Assembly: GCA_965262705.1 (NCBI GenBank)
Contig: OZ253556.1
Location: 1,860,001 to 1,924,000, forward strand
DNA from: UJ101 sp965262705
GTDB taxonomy: Bacteria; Bacteroidota; Bacteroidia; Flavobacteriales; UJ101
Direction of reading: 5' to 3'
Length of the DNA stretch: 64,000 nt
Positions 1 to 10,300 of this stretch are shown here, piece after piece (within the stretch, counting starts at the first letter, position 1; every line of letters begins with the position of its first letter). The position numbers and the translations under genes were made by a program. The notes below the pieces were generated by a model. The model worked only from the letters and a program-made list of their open reading frames with translations. It was not told the origin of the DNA and searched no databases.

Positions 1-1756
1 GGCACCTCCTTTTACGACCTCTACATTGCAACAGGAAGCCGCACGAAAAATGGGATATTCTGTCTCAATGACTATGCAGCTGGCTCAGCGATTATACGAA
101 GTTGGACATATTACCTATATGCGAACAGACAGCGTTAATTTATCTGAAGAAGCAAAAAATGCCATTGGAGAAGAAGTAAAAGAAAAATTCGGCTCAAAAT
201 ATTTAAAAATCCGTAATTATAAAACAAAAAGTAAAGGAGCACAAGAAGCACATGAAGCCATTCGTCCTACTAACATGAGTATTCAATTCGCCGGGGCGGA
301 CAGTCGTCAGGAACGTTTATATAATTTAATATGGAAGCGCACGGTAGCTTCTCAAATGGCAGATGCACAATTAGAACGTACAACCGCTCATATCAATTCG
401 GATAAGACACCAGAAATTTTCATTGCTAAAGGTGAAATTATCACTTTTGATGGGTTTCTAAAATTATATTTAGAAAACAAAAACGATGAAAAAGAAAAGC
501 AGGAAGCATTGCTACCTAAGATTAATGAGGGGGGTAGGGTTTGGGATCAACAAATTATAGCGCAACAAGGTTTTACAAAAGCGCCGGCTCGTTACACTGA
601 AGCCTCATTGGTGAAAAAGTTAGAGGAACTGGGAATAGGCCGTCCTTCTACTTATGCACCTACCATTTCAACTATTCAACAGCGCAAGTACATAAATAAG
701 GCTCCATTAGAGGGAGTTGAAAGACCGTATGATTATTTCGTTTTAAAAAATGGAAAAATAAATGTTTCAAGTAAAAAAGAACGGGTTGGAGCGGATAAAA
801 ATAAATTGATACCCACTGAAACAGGGATTGTTGTCAACGATTTTCTCGTAGAACATTTTAAAAATATATTAGATTATGGCTTTACAGCAAAAGTTGAGGA
901 AGAGTTTGACGAAATTGCCTCTGGAAAGGAGGGATGGACGGAAATGATCGATGAGTTCTACGAAGGATTTCATCCTAAAATTGAGACGGTAAAAGAAAAT
1001 GCAGACCGCGCTACTGGGAAACGTTTATTAGGTAAACATCCTGAGACAGGTAAAAACATCTATGTACGGCTTGGGCGATTTGGTCCTGTAGCACAAATAG
1101 GAGAATCAAACGATGAGGAAAGACCACGTTTTACTCGTTTGAGAGAGGGTATGCATTTATCGGAAGTCCAATTAGATGAAGTTATAGAATTATTTAAGTT
1201 GCCCATTAATATAGGAATTTATGAGGGTAAAGAGATTATGGTTAATGAAGGACGTTTTGGTTCTTATTTAAAGTACGATGATAAGTTTATTTCTCTTGGG
1301 AAAAACAGTAATCCATTCGAGGTAAATTATGAGCAGGCAATAGCAAAAATTGAGGAAAAACGAAAAGCTGATGCTCCTGTTTCCGAATATAAATCTAAGC
1401 CCGTTTATAAAGGCAAGGGACGCTTCGGTCCTTTTATAAAATGGAATGATTGGTTTATTAATGTAAATAAAAAATATAACTTTGAAGATCTTTCACAACA
1501 AGATATTGAAGCATTAATAGAAGATAGAATAAAAAAGGAAGTTGAAAAGACTATTCATTGCTGGGAATCTGAAGGTATATCGGTTCAGAAAGCGAGATGG
1601 GGGCGGTTTAACATTATAAAGGGAAAGATTAAAATAGAATTGCCTAAAGATTTTGATGTTCAATCTTTAACTTTGGAAGCGGCTAAAAAATTAATCAAAG
1701 AACGTATGCCAAAGAAAAAGCCTATAAATAAACGAACAGGAGCTAAAAAACGATGA
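1..1756 (+). CDS. topA: DNA topoisomerase I, 3' part (5' end outside window)
   Basis: Type IA topoisomerase, which relaxes negative supercoils by a single-strand break and passage. The frame is open from base 2 and reads the family motif PFTTSTLQQEA before any start codon, so the gene runs in from the left edge and the Toprim domain is missing here. The catalytic tyrosine lies in ITYMRTDS (codon 116-118). The GRPSTYAP segment of the family follows at about 625-660. The C-terminus carries at least three glycine-rich RFGP/RFGS-type topoisomerase C-terminal repeats and a lysine-rich tail, with no zinc-finger cysteine motifs. It ends about 635 bp before gldK, so it is probably transcribed separately. 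The assignment is secure; only the 5' extent is unknown. Confidence 0.97.
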   Translation, partial: APPFTTSTLQQEAARKMGYSVSMTMQLAQRLYEVGHITYMRTDSVNLSEEAKNAIGEEVKEKFGSKYLKIRNYKTKSKGAQEAHEAIRPTNMSIQFAGADSRQERLYNLIWKRTVASQMADAQLERTTAHINSDKTPEIFIAKGEIITFDGFLKLYLENKNDEKEKQEALLPKINEGGRVWDQQIIAQQGFTKAPARYTEASLVKKLEELGIGRPSTYAPTISTIQQRKYINKAPLEGVERPYDYFVLKNGKINVSSKKERVGADKNKLIPTETGIVVNDFLVEHFKNILDYGFTAKVEEEFDEIASGKEGWTEMIDEFYEGFHPKIETVKENADRATGKRLLGKHPETGKNIYVRLGRFGPVAQIGESNDEERPRFTRLREGMHLSEVQLDEVIELFKLPINIGIYEGKEIMVNEGRFGSYLKYDDKFISLGKNSNPFEVNYEQAIAKIEEKRKADAPVSEYKSKPVYKGKGRFGPFIKWNDWFINVNKKYNFEDLSQQDIEALIEDRIKKEVEKTIHCWESEGISVQKARWGRFNIIKGKIKIELPKDFDVQSLTLEAAKKLIKERMPKKKPINKRTGAKKR

Positions 1757-2339
1757 AAAGATTAAAGTTTTGCAAAAAGCATGCTATCAATTACAAGTGA
1801 TCGTAGGCTAAAGTCAGCGTAGGCGAGATGATTTAGTTTTTATAACTGTTTATCTATTCTGCAATTGCAAGTCAGCGCAAGTTAAAAGTCCAAATAAATA
1901 TTGCTATTAAAATTATTTTTTAAATATTATAAAATATTTAGATAAATTTTTATTAATAAAATAATACATTTGCAAAAATTAATCTGTCAAATGCAAGTCA
2001 GCGTAAGCTAAAAATTAAATACCTGAGCAACCTTTGGCTTGTGAGGATTTTAATTCTCGGCAGTTGATTGCTTCGACAAGTTCAGTAACCATATTTCGAC
2101 TAGGCTCATTAGTTACTTGTCGAAGCTTTCAGAAGGTTACTGAGTATAGCTGAATTAGGTTTGCTGAGCGTAGTTGAAATAAGTAAGTAGTCTGGCGCTA
2201 AATGCTTTCGTATGTATGGTTTTTTATCTGTTTTGAAACGTTGTCCTAATCCAGTAATATATTATGGATTTAATAATTATAAAATTCTATAATAATTTAT
2301 GGGTTGAATACGTTAAGTAGAGTGATACAATATGAAATG
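1757..2339. repeat. Long intergenic region with decayed repeat modules
   Basis: No gene is visible between topA and gldK. The region is a patchwork of decayed repeat pieces. At 1764-1866 there is an internally deleted relic of the GAGACC element, with a TTGCAAAAAGCA start and a TATCTATTCTGCAA end. Two copies of the word GCAAGTCAGCGTAAGCTAAA lie at 1867-1886 (diverged) and 1993-2012 (exact). At about 2025-2055 a fragment resembles the element's GAGCAACC...TTTTAATT core. An 11-bp inverted repeat GCTTCGACAAG/CTTGTCGAAGC occurs around 2070 and 2115. Words of the form CTGAGnnTAGnTGAA follow at about 2137-2185. The box TACATTTG at 1965-1972 resembles a -7 element, but no gene follows closely. Confidence 0.6.
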
Positions 2340-2369
2340 TTTGAATTTATAAAGGATTAGTTAATTTTG
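2340..2369 (+). promoter_or_regulatory. Bacteroidota-type promoter of gldK
   Basis: TTTG (2340-2343), an 18-bp spacer and TAATTTTG (2362-2369) match the Bacteroidota primary-sigma consensus TTTG/TAnnTTTG in both boxes and in spacing. Transcription should begin around 2374-2378. That is downstream of the first in-frame ATG (2371) but upstream of the ATG at 2392, so the promoter supports the later start for gldK. Confidence 0.75.
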
Positions 2370-2391
2370 CATGCCCTTAAATAGAAACTAT

Positions 2392-3807
2392 ATGTTAAAT
2401 AACAAAATATTAATATTTGCTTTATCGGCTTTTTTACTAACTTCTTGTTTTGGAGGGCGTAAAAGCGCAAGTAGATCGTATGACCCTAAAAGAACGAGAG
2501 GCCAATTGATAGGAGTAAAACCAACGAAAAAGTGGAATATAGAAAAACCTTTAGGAATGGTTCGTATTCCGGCAGGTGCTTTTATTGTCGGGCAAACTGA
2601 TTATGATTTCACGGGAAAATTTGATGCTTCTCCTCGAACGGTTACCGTTTCTTCTTTTTTTATTGATGAAACGGAAATTACTAATGCAGAGTATCTACAG
2701 TTTATTTATTATACCCGAGATTCAATAGCAAGACGTCTATTAGCAGAACGATCCGAAGAAGGGGGGGAAGGAAATGGTTCAGGAATTAGTCAGTACGCGT
2801 ATTTAGGAGATAATAATCAACAAGGCTCTGATAATAGTAATTCACTTCCTTATTATCAAATGCTTGCGGAAAAAAGCGATAATGAAGGCTATGACGAAGT
2901 AAAACAATTAAACTGGGAAGTCCCATTATATTGGAATATTTCGGATTACCCAGATGTCGAATATGCAGAAGTAATGGAGAGTATGTATATCCCCCCTAAA
3001 GAGCGACTAAATAACGAGCGTTATATTGATTGGAGAAAAATAAAGTATAAATATCAGTACTTAGATTTTAAAGGAGACTCAAAAACGAAAAAAAATCGAC
3101 AAGATTTTATTCAAACCAAATCAGTATCCGTATATCCTGATACCACTGTTTGGTCTCGTGATTTTAACTATTCTTTTAATGATCCGCTACAAAAAGAATA
3201 TATGTGGCATGACTCTTATCGAGATTACCCGGTAGTTGGGGTTAATTGGTGGCAAGCAAGAGCATTTTGTGCCTATCGAACGAAGAATAATACATCATAT
3301 AACAGGAGTAAAAGTAAGCCTAAGCCATACGAGTATAGACTCCCCACAGAATTTGAATGGGAATATGCTGCACGCGGAGGGCTTGAAGATGCAACTTATC
3401 CTTGGGGGGGGCCTTATCTGGCAGACGATAGGGGTTGTTATCTCGCAAACTTTAAACCGAAACGGGGTAATTATATAGAAGATGAAAAGAAAGGCAATTA
3501 TATTTATACAGCAAAGGTGAAATCTTTTGATCCCAATGACTTCGGCTTATATGACATGGCAGGAAATGTATCAGAATGGACTGAATCATCTTATGATAGA
3601 TCAAGTTATATCGAATCCTCAAGTCTTAATCCTAATTTAACAGATATTGGAAAAAACAATCCTAAAAAAGTAATTAGGGGAGGGTCTTGGAAAGATGTAG
3701 GATATTATTTACAAGTAGCTACGCGTGATTGGGAATATGCAGATTCGGCAACCTCTTATATTGGCTTTCGAACGGTGCAAAGCATTTCGACAGGTTTTGC
3801 GAAGTAG
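2392..3807 (+). CDS. gldK: Gliding motility/T9SS lipoprotein GldK
   Basis: Outer-membrane lipoprotein that with GldN forms the periplasmic ring of the type IX secretion/gliding machine (PorK in Porphyromonas). From the ATG at 2392 the protein has 471 residues and begins with a lipoprotein signal whose lipobox LLTSC places the lipidated cysteine at residue 19. The in-frame ATG at 2371 would add seven residues (MPLNRNY) ahead of this signal and lies upstream of the predicted transcription start. The rest is a formylglycine-generating-enzyme-like (FGE-sulfatase) fold, with the motifs GNVSEWTE, RGGSW and GFRTV near the C-terminus. It leads the gldKLMN cluster and probably shares its promoter. Confidence 0.95.
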   Translation: MLNNKILIFALSAFLLTSCFGGRKSASRSYDPKRTRGQLIGVKPTKKWNIEKPLGMVRIPAGAFIVGQTDYDFTGKFDASPRTVTVSSFFIDETEITNAEYLQFIYYTRDSIARRLLAERSEEGGEGNGSGISQYAYLGDNNQQGSDNSNSLPYYQMLAEKSDNEGYDEVKQLNWEVPLYWNISDYPDVEYAEVMESMYIPPKERLNNERYIDWRKIKYKYQYLDFKGDSKTKKNRQDFIQTKSVSVYPDTTVWSRDFNYSFNDPLQKEYMWHDSYRDYPVVGVNWWQARAFCAYRTKNNTSYNRSKSKPKPYEYRLPTEFEWEYAARGGLEDATYPWGGPYLADDRGCYLANFKPKRGNYIEDEKKGNYIYTAKVKSFDPNDFGLYDMAGNVSEWTESSYDRSSYIESSSLNPNLTDIGKNNPKKVIRGGSWKDVGYYLQVATRDWEYADSATSYIGFRTVQSISTGFAK

Positions 3808-3871
3808 AATAATGAAGTTAGTAAGAAAAAAAATTAGATAAATTATTATAAATAAATAAAATTAAAATATT

Positions 3872-4402
3872 ATGGCATTAAAATCAAGTAAAAAAGATTT
3901 AAGATTAAATATGGTTTACTCCCTTGGGGCTTCTATTGTAATTATTGGGGCTTTGTTCAAAATTAATCATTGGACGATTCCATTTTTAGGGATTGGAGGT
4001 ACCGAAGTATTGGCTTTTGGATTGATCACCGAAGCAATTATATTTATAGTTTTTGCTTTCGATCCTCCCGCCGGGGAGTATGAATGGGAAAAAGCATATC
4101 CTGAGTTAATAGATTCCTCTGCTGTAGGAAAAAGATTTATTACTAACGAATCGCAACTAATAGAGGAAAAATTGCTATCTGAAAAGATAGATGGATTATT
4201 AAAGGAAGCCTTAATTGATGCAGAATTGTTAAGAGGATTAAAGGAAAGTTTTGAGAAGTTTGGAGACTGCGTAAATAAACTTAATCAATCGTCTGAACAT
4301 GCAAAAAAAGTAAGTCAGCAGCTAAGCAACTTGCAAGAGAATTTGACTTCTATAAACGAAGTATATGAAGGAATGCTATCAGCAATGAATAGCAAAAAAT
4401 AA
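3872..4402 (+). CDS. gldL: Gliding motility/T9SS motor protein GldL
   Basis: Inner-membrane subunit of the GldL-GldM motor that uses the proton gradient to drive gliding and type IX secretion. The N-terminal 60 residues contain two membrane segments. They hold Lys30 (in GALFKI) and Glu54 (in GLITEA), which correspond to the membrane-buried lysine and glutamate known to matter in the family. The tail (about residues 80-176) is predicted coiled and cytoplasmic. At 176 residues it is shorter than many flavobacterial homologues of roughly 200-215. It sits 64 bp after gldK and 36 bp before gldM. Confidence 0.95.
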   Translation: MALKSSKKDLRLNMVYSLGASIVIIGALFKINHWTIPFLGIGGTEVLAFGLITEAIIFIVFAFDPPAGEYEWEKAYPELIDSSAVGKRFITNESQLIEEKLLSEKIDGLLKEALIDAELLRGLKESFEKFGDCVNKLNQSSEHAKKVSQQLSNLQENLTSINEVYEGMLSAMNSKK

Positions 4403-4438
4403 TTTGTCAATTTTTATATAATACAAAACTTTTAAAAA

Positions 4439-5980
4439 ATGGCAAAACACAAATTACCACCCCGTCAGAAAATGATTAATCTGATGTATCTTATATTCAT
4501 CGCTATGTTAGCTATGAATGTAGATCGTGAGGTTTTAAGATCTTTTGCAAAAACAAATGCTACCTTACAAGATGTAGTTAAACAAACTTCCTTTGCAAAT
4601 AACGCTTTTTATGCTGGTTTACAAAAAAAGAAGACAAAAGATCCTGAACGCTATGAAAAGGTATATGAAGATGCAAAAGTTATAAAGGCTAAAAGCGATG
4701 AATTTATTCGATATTCTGATGATTTAAAGGAACAATTAGGTATAAAAGATATTGATCTTTCTAAAGAAGATTTAGATTATAAGATTTTAGAATCTTCAAA
4801 GACCTTAGATGAACTATTTTTTAGAGGAGGGGGAAAACCTACAAAGAAAGCCTTAGAATTTAAACAAAAGATAGAAAATTTTAAGAATTTTTTACTATCA
4901 ATCCCCACCATAACAAAAGAAGACAAAAATAGAATCAATAGATTATTTTCAACAACTCCTAAAAATAAAAAAAGGACTTGGCTAAGCGAAACTTTTTACG
5001 AGCAACCTAATGTCGCTTCCTTAACTAATATTTCTTTATTAGAGACGAATATTCGAAATGAGGAATCAAAAATTGTCTCTTCAATGCTTGCGACAAAACT
5101 CATAGAAGATATAGAATTGAACAAATTTGAAGCTATCGTAGTAGCGCCTTCTACGATTAAGCAAGGAGAGCCAGCTACTGCTAGGGTACTACTTGGCGCC
5201 TATGATAGTTCTGTCAAGTCCAAAGTTGTAGCAAACGGTGTTATCATACAAATGGATAAAGGGCAAGCAGAATTTACCTTAGATACAGGTACTACAGGCT
5301 ATCATGATTTGAAAGGAGAAGTTTCTTATATTAACGGTGCAGGAAAAACGATTACCTATCCTTTTGATCAGCGTTACTACGTGGCAGGAGAAATTATCAA
5401 GGAAAAAATACCAGATATTGCTTATGGAGCAGTTACTGCAGACAAAATGAATGTAGTTTATCGCGGGCTAAAAAATCCTATGAGCGCAACGATGAGCGGT
5501 GCTAAAGATGGTACGATTAAATTAAGCGCCTCATCAGGAACCTTAATTCCTGCTGGAAAAGGTAAATATGACTATGTCCCTGAAACTGGAAAAACCGTCG
5601 AGTTTACCGTTACAGGAACTACCCCAAAAGGAAAGATAGTCACAGAAACAAGGGTTTACCGGATTAAGAATTTACCCAAACCTCAGGGAATGGTACGAGG
5701 GGAATCTACTCTTTCACTACCTGTTAGCTCAGTGGGGAAAATAACTGTAGAAGCAGGGTTTCCTAATTTTTTATTTGACATAAAAACAACAGTAGTCGGG
5801 TTTAAAGTAAAAGTACCGGGAAAAATGACTATTGATTGTAAAGGGAACAGAATGAATACGGAAGCAAAAGCTGCGGTTGCTAATTTGAGAAGAGGTCAAT
5901 CGTTACAAATTTTCGATATAAAGGCTAAGTCCACAGTGCCTATAAAAGATGCAACGCCTGTTATTATAACCATTAAATGA
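4439..5980 (+). CDS. gldM: Gliding motility/T9SS motor protein GldM
   Basis: Partner of GldL. It has a single N-terminal membrane helix (about residues 12-30, with the family motif PPRQKMINLMYL just before and within it) and a long periplasmic part of four domains that reaches the GldK/GldN ring. The length of 513 residues is normal. After a helical first domain (about 30-220) come beta-rich segments with repeated glycine turns, as expected for the D2-D4 domains. It is followed by gldN after 20 bp, so co-transcription is likely. Confidence 0.95.
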   Translation: MAKHKLPPRQKMINLMYLIFIAMLAMNVDREVLRSFAKTNATLQDVVKQTSFANNAFYAGLQKKKTKDPERYEKVYEDAKVIKAKSDEFIRYSDDLKEQLGIKDIDLSKEDLDYKILESSKTLDELFFRGGGKPTKKALEFKQKIENFKNFLLSIPTITKEDKNRINRLFSTTPKNKKRTWLSETFYEQPNVASLTNISLLETNIRNEESKIVSSMLATKLIEDIELNKFEAIVVAPSTIKQGEPATARVLLGAYDSSVKSKVVANGVIIQMDKGQAEFTLDTGTTGYHDLKGEVSYINGAGKTITYPFDQRYYVAGEIIKEKIPDIAYGAVTADKMNVVYRGLKNPMSATMSGAKDGTIKLSASSGTLIPAGKGKYDYVPETGKTVEFTVTGTTPKGKIVTETRVYRIKNLPKPQGMVRGESTLSLPVSSVGKITVEAGFPNFLFDIKTTVVGFKVKVPGKMTIDCKGNRMNTEAKAAVANLRRGQSLQIFDIKAKSTVPIKDATPVIITIK

Positions 5981-6000
5981 TTAACTAAAAAACATAAATC

Positions 6001-6885
6001 ATGAAAAATAAGTTGATTTTACTCAGTATAATTTTTACAGAAATACTTTCTGCACAAAATTTATTAAACGTAAAATCTCCCGAAGAATTTGCGAAAGAAG
6101 TAAAGGAAAATATAGAAAAAGAAAATATTGGTAATACGCCGTTAAAATATGGTGTAGTAAAAAATAAAGATATCCTTTGGTCAAAAATTGTGTGGGAAAT
6201 TGTAGATATGAATGAACGGATTAATCAGCCTTATTATTATTCTACACCCGGTATAGCGGGGGTTAATCAAAAATGTTTATTTGATGTAATTGTTGATGCG
6301 GTAAAATCAGGAAAAATAAAAGAAATTTATACTGACGATACTTTTTCAGCTAAAACAACCTTTGCCACCGTGAGTTCAAAATTTAAAGTAGTGGATACTT
6401 CAGATTGGGTAAAAGATAAAATAGCCGCAGGCGAAAAAATTACTAAAGATGATCTTGATGTGAATGAACTACGCAATACAGATGTCAAGCTCTTTAAAAT
6501 TATGGGAATGTGGTATGTTGATAAAAAACTTGGTGAAATGCGCTATCGACCGCTTGGAATAGCACCCATGGGGCCCGATATGCAAGCTATTAATGCCGGT
6601 ATATCAGACGATTCGTATTATGATCTATTTTGGGTATGGTATGCGGGTGCGAGAAAGGTTCTTCACGATCATAAGGTCTTTAACTCGAAAAATCCTTCTA
6701 CCCGTATTTCTTTTGATGATATGCTTAATGCACGTCGTTTTAACTCAATTATCTACAAAGAGGAAAATATGAAAGGGCATTCGATTAAAGAATATATTGT
6801 AAGAGACGCGAGAGGTCAAATAGAAGAAAATAGAAAGATTAAGCAAAGCATTCGAGAGGTAGAAGCTGACTTATGGCAGCAATAA
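6001..6885 (+). CDS. gldN: Gliding motility/T9SS protein GldN
   Basis: Periplasmic ring partner of GldK in type IX secretion. The protein has 294 residues, with a Sec signal peptide (MKNKLILLSIIFTEILSAQ, cleavage expected after about residue 18). The body carries the family pattern ILWSKIVWEIVDMNERINQP (about 58-77). A conserved RYRPLGIAPMG segment follows near 180. It is the last gene of gldKLMN. Downstream there are only repeats, and then the converging TamB-like gene. Confidence 0.94.
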   Translation: MKNKLILLSIIFTEILSAQNLLNVKSPEEFAKEVKENIEKENIGNTPLKYGVVKNKDILWSKIVWEIVDMNERINQPYYYSTPGIAGVNQKCLFDVIVDAVKSGKIKEIYTDDTFSAKTTFATVSSKFKVVDTSDWVKDKIAAGEKITKDDLDVNELRNTDVKLFKIMGMWYVDKKLGEMRYRPLGIAPMGPDMQAINAGISDDSYYDLFWVWYAGARKVLHDHKVFNSKNPSTRISFDDMLNARRFNSIIYKEENMKGHSIKEYIVRDARGQIEENRKIKQSIREVEADLWQQ

Positions 6886-6907
6886 TTAGGGCATCGCTAC
6901 AGAACAC

Positions 6908-7071
6908 GAGATCGCTGCAGAACATATAAAAAAGTATGAAAAAGAAAGCAGTTAGCTTCAAACTGCTTTCTTCTCAAAAAATTAAAATCCTCACAACCCA
7001 AAGGTTGATCCGGTGTTTAATTTTTATCGTGCGTTGCATTTTTTTGTTAAAGTGCTTTTTGCAATAGTCTC
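6908..7071 (-). mobile_element. GAGACC element, copy 1 (MITE-like)
   Basis: A near-full-length copy (164 bp) of the dispersed element, on the minus strand. The right end reads GAGATCGCTGCAGAACA and the left end GCAATAGTCTC on the plus strand. The flanks AACAC and AATAC match at 4 of 5 bases, a possible worn target duplication. A second partial terminus (CATCGCTACAGAACAC) lies just outside at 6891-6907. The plus strand here holds a 43-codon open frame (6936-7067) starting MKKKA, which recurs in other copies. It lies between the convergent gldN and tamB genes. Confidence 0.75.
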
Positions 7072-7121
7072 AATACATAAAAAAGTAGAATGTTTTGTGA
7101 AAACGTATCTCTTTTTGAAAA

Positions 7122-7236
7122 AGGCCTTGCGGGGTGAGCGTTAGGGATAGAAGCGATATCCTTTTTCTATGAGCATCCTTTGCCCCAGAAAAAGATAGAA
7201 CGGATAGCCCGACCGCCGACAGGCGGGAACGCCCAA
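7122..7236 (-). repeat. Second repeat family (GGGCGTTCCCGCC type), copy A
   Basis: Read on the minus strand it runs from GGGCGTTCCCGCC through GGTCGGGCTATCCG, TCTTTTTCTGGGGCAAA and CTTCTATCCCTAACGCTC to CCCCGCAAGGCC. The same order of blocks is seen at 33561-33660 and, in part, at 50171-50218. Its GC content is clearly higher than the surroundings. The 71-codon open frame at 7070-7285 (minus) is only the translation of this repeat and is not called as a gene. Similar GC-rich blocks after genes are common in Flavobacteriia; the function is unknown. Confidence 0.7.
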
Positions 7237-7360
7237 TAAGCAATAAATATCTTCCGTAAGATGGAACTTCTCTAATTAATAGCATAATGTCAATGGGCTT
7301 GATAGCGTCCTTTGTACAACGGTCTTATGCTATTGAATGTAAAATAAAAAACAACGGCTG

Positions 7361-10300
7361 TTAAGGCTTTATCAACAAAGAGTTTTTGGTATCTAAAACT
7401 CTCTGAAGAGAGTCTAAGCGTGCTTTTTCTTTTTTTCTTTTTCTTCTCTTTTTTAAAATCTTTTTCTTTAGTTCTTTGAACGTATTAAAATCTTCATGAT
7501 AGTAAATTCCTACTCCCCATGCTTGAGAATAGTTGTTTGCGGCGTTAAAATTCTCTATTCCAAAATTCGTAGGTCTCGTAAAGGCTTTTAATTTAAGATT
7601 TCCGTTATTCTGGCGTGATATATCGTAATCAATCCTGGCACTACCTGCTACTATTTGTTTGTCGTCTATTTTAGAGGTATTATTGTTGTTTAGAGAAACC
7701 CCTCCGGATACATTAATTGAAACTCTCGGATTTACTTCTACTTTTCCTTTCATATTAAATCGATCGGCAGTATTATATTCTTTTGACCCTTCTGTATAAC
7801 CAAAATTAACCGTTAGGTATTTACTTATATTGGATATTAATGAAGACATTTGGCTAAAGGCTAATTCGTAGGCGGTAGTCGTCAATCCGGTAATATAATT
7901 CGTGTCATTTGGGGGTAAAAATTTACCTAATAGCAGTAACGCTGCCCATTGCTTGGTTTCTTCATCCTTATCACTGAATTTAAGCGATAAATTATTGCGA
8001 ATAGATTCTGGAGCATTGGGTGCCAGTACATTAAAATCTATTTTAGGTGAACTAAGTGATCCGGTCAAAACCACTTCTAGTTCTGTTTTTAACGTTTGTG
8101 CATCTCCTGAAATATAATCTGCTACATTTGAAACTTCCCGATCAAAATAAGCCTTTATATCTAATTGTGTGTCATATATATCTCCTGTCCATTTAAGACT
8201 ACTGTTCGGGCGTATTTTAAACACTTTTTTGATCGCTTCTCTCGCAAAATTATAATCCCCCCTTGCAACTGCTATTTCGCCATTCATAGAAATATTTCCA
8301 TCTAAATCAATATCTAAGCGAATATTCCCTTTTCCACTTGCGACAATTTTATCATCATTTTTATCATCTAAAATTAACTCTAACTCTGCCTCAGGAGTTA
8401 CTTCAGCGCCTAACTTTAAATTTAATCTCGTCTTATTTGCTCTATCATTCTGTTTTTTCTTTTCTGCCTTTTTAGCTTTATAACGGTCTGAAATATTAAC
8501 GAATTGTATTGATTTTGAGATTTCTAAATCTTGCCCTTCATTATTAATAGTAAGTCGTGTTCGGGGTGCCGTAGTGGCAATTACGTTAATCTTGAGATTA
8601 GCAGCCGGGCCCTTAATGGTAGCATATAAATCTTTGGCATAGATAGTTCCATAAAATAATGGATTTTGATGAAAATGGGTATCCAGTATCAATATTTCAT
8701 TAGAATATTTTTTATCATATTTTACACGAGAATCAAGAACTAAATCTAAACTCCAATCAAGAAAATCTTTATGAGATAAGGCGCCTGTTAGCGTTACTTT
8801 ACTGTTGTGTTTTATATCCCTCAAATAAATCATATCGTATAAATAAACTAAACCGTTGGAAATCAAAATTTCCGGGTCTTTTATAATGTCATAATCCACA
8901 CCTAGATAGGCAATCTTTAACCCCCCGTTCTTTAGACGTACACTTCCTTGATAATTCGGTTTTTCCCAATTTCCTGTTAAGCTTATTTCACCCTTAATCG
9001 TCCCTCTAATATTTTCTACCACTCCGACCAGGAACTGGTTTAAAATATTGATTTCAAAATCGTTAAGCTTAACTTTTAGATCGAGGTAATCTTCTTTTTT
9101 TTTGGAATAGATATTTCCAGTTATGGCTAATTGATTGCGGTCATTTTTATGAATAATTGCATTTACAAGATAAGCGTTATTTTTAGGAAGTACTTCTGCT
9201 GAAATATCTCCTATTTCATATTCATTATATTTAAACGTGTCAATTTTCAAATTCCCGGTAGGGTGAAATCCAAGCGCATCATAGTTTATCTTAATCTTAC
9301 CACTGGCTAACCCCTCCAATTTAATGTTTTTTAATGGCGGGATCAATGCCTCTAGGCGAGTATTTTCAAGTTCTAAAGCTAAGGTTAAGTTTTTTTTTAT
9401 GTACGTAGCTTCAAGGGACAGTTTTTGGTCCTCTGAAGTCAATATCATCTTCTGAATATCATATTTATTCTTGCTAAAATCAATCACGGCATAATGCGTA
9501 TCTTTTTCATTATTTGGGTTTAATACCCATTGATGATGATTATATTGGATAGTTGATCTTCGTACTCCGATAATATCCTTTCCTTCTTGGTTTTGTGTTT
9601 TATATAGATTTAAATCGAATGCCTGTTTAGATACCCCCCCAAGATTTCCATTAAAATGAGTATTGATCTGCAAGGTATCATTCTTTTTTATTGAACGAAC
9701 TTTTACATTATCTAATTTATATCCTGCCAAGTTGATATAATCCGCTTCAATGGATGTTTGAAAAGATGAATTACGGGTATTTAAAATAACATTTGATCTT
9801 CCAAGTTCAAGGTTTTTATATAACAGTCCTGGCATTTTTGCTCTTAAGATTAACTGATTATCCGATGTTATTTCCCCTTCTAAATGAGAACCCGGCTCTA
9901 AGGTTATAGAAGGAAATAATATTTCAAAAAAATAGTCCTTTATATCGAAATTAAATGAAAAAGACTGACTGGGTGTTATCTTCTCAGAAGTATATTGGGG
10001 AAGTAGTTTTCTAAAAGCATTTTGAGAGACTTTCAATACCTCAAAAAGTTTAAAATTTCCTTCTATATAGCCGTTAATCAATTCACCTGACTTAAAAGCG
10101 AATAGACGTTTTCCTGCTTTATTAACAGAGGAATTAATCAACATTTGTTCAAAGGCGAAAGATTGTGTTGAGCTTTGATAAAGGGTATTTTCCAACAAAA
10201 TCTGGCCTAATAAATCATCAATCGAGCTGGCTCTTATATCTAAAGAAATATCGCTTGTTAAGAGGGCATTAGGGTCTTTTGATAGACCTAATTTATAAAG

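Noticed and set aside
1965..1972. TACATTTG as a promoter for gldK
   Set aside because: It lies more than 400 bp from the gene and has no -33 box. The promoter at 2340-2369 is far better.
7070..7285. 71-codon open frame (minus)
   Set aside because: It is the translation of the second repeat family (copy A); no independent start signal or protein-like features.
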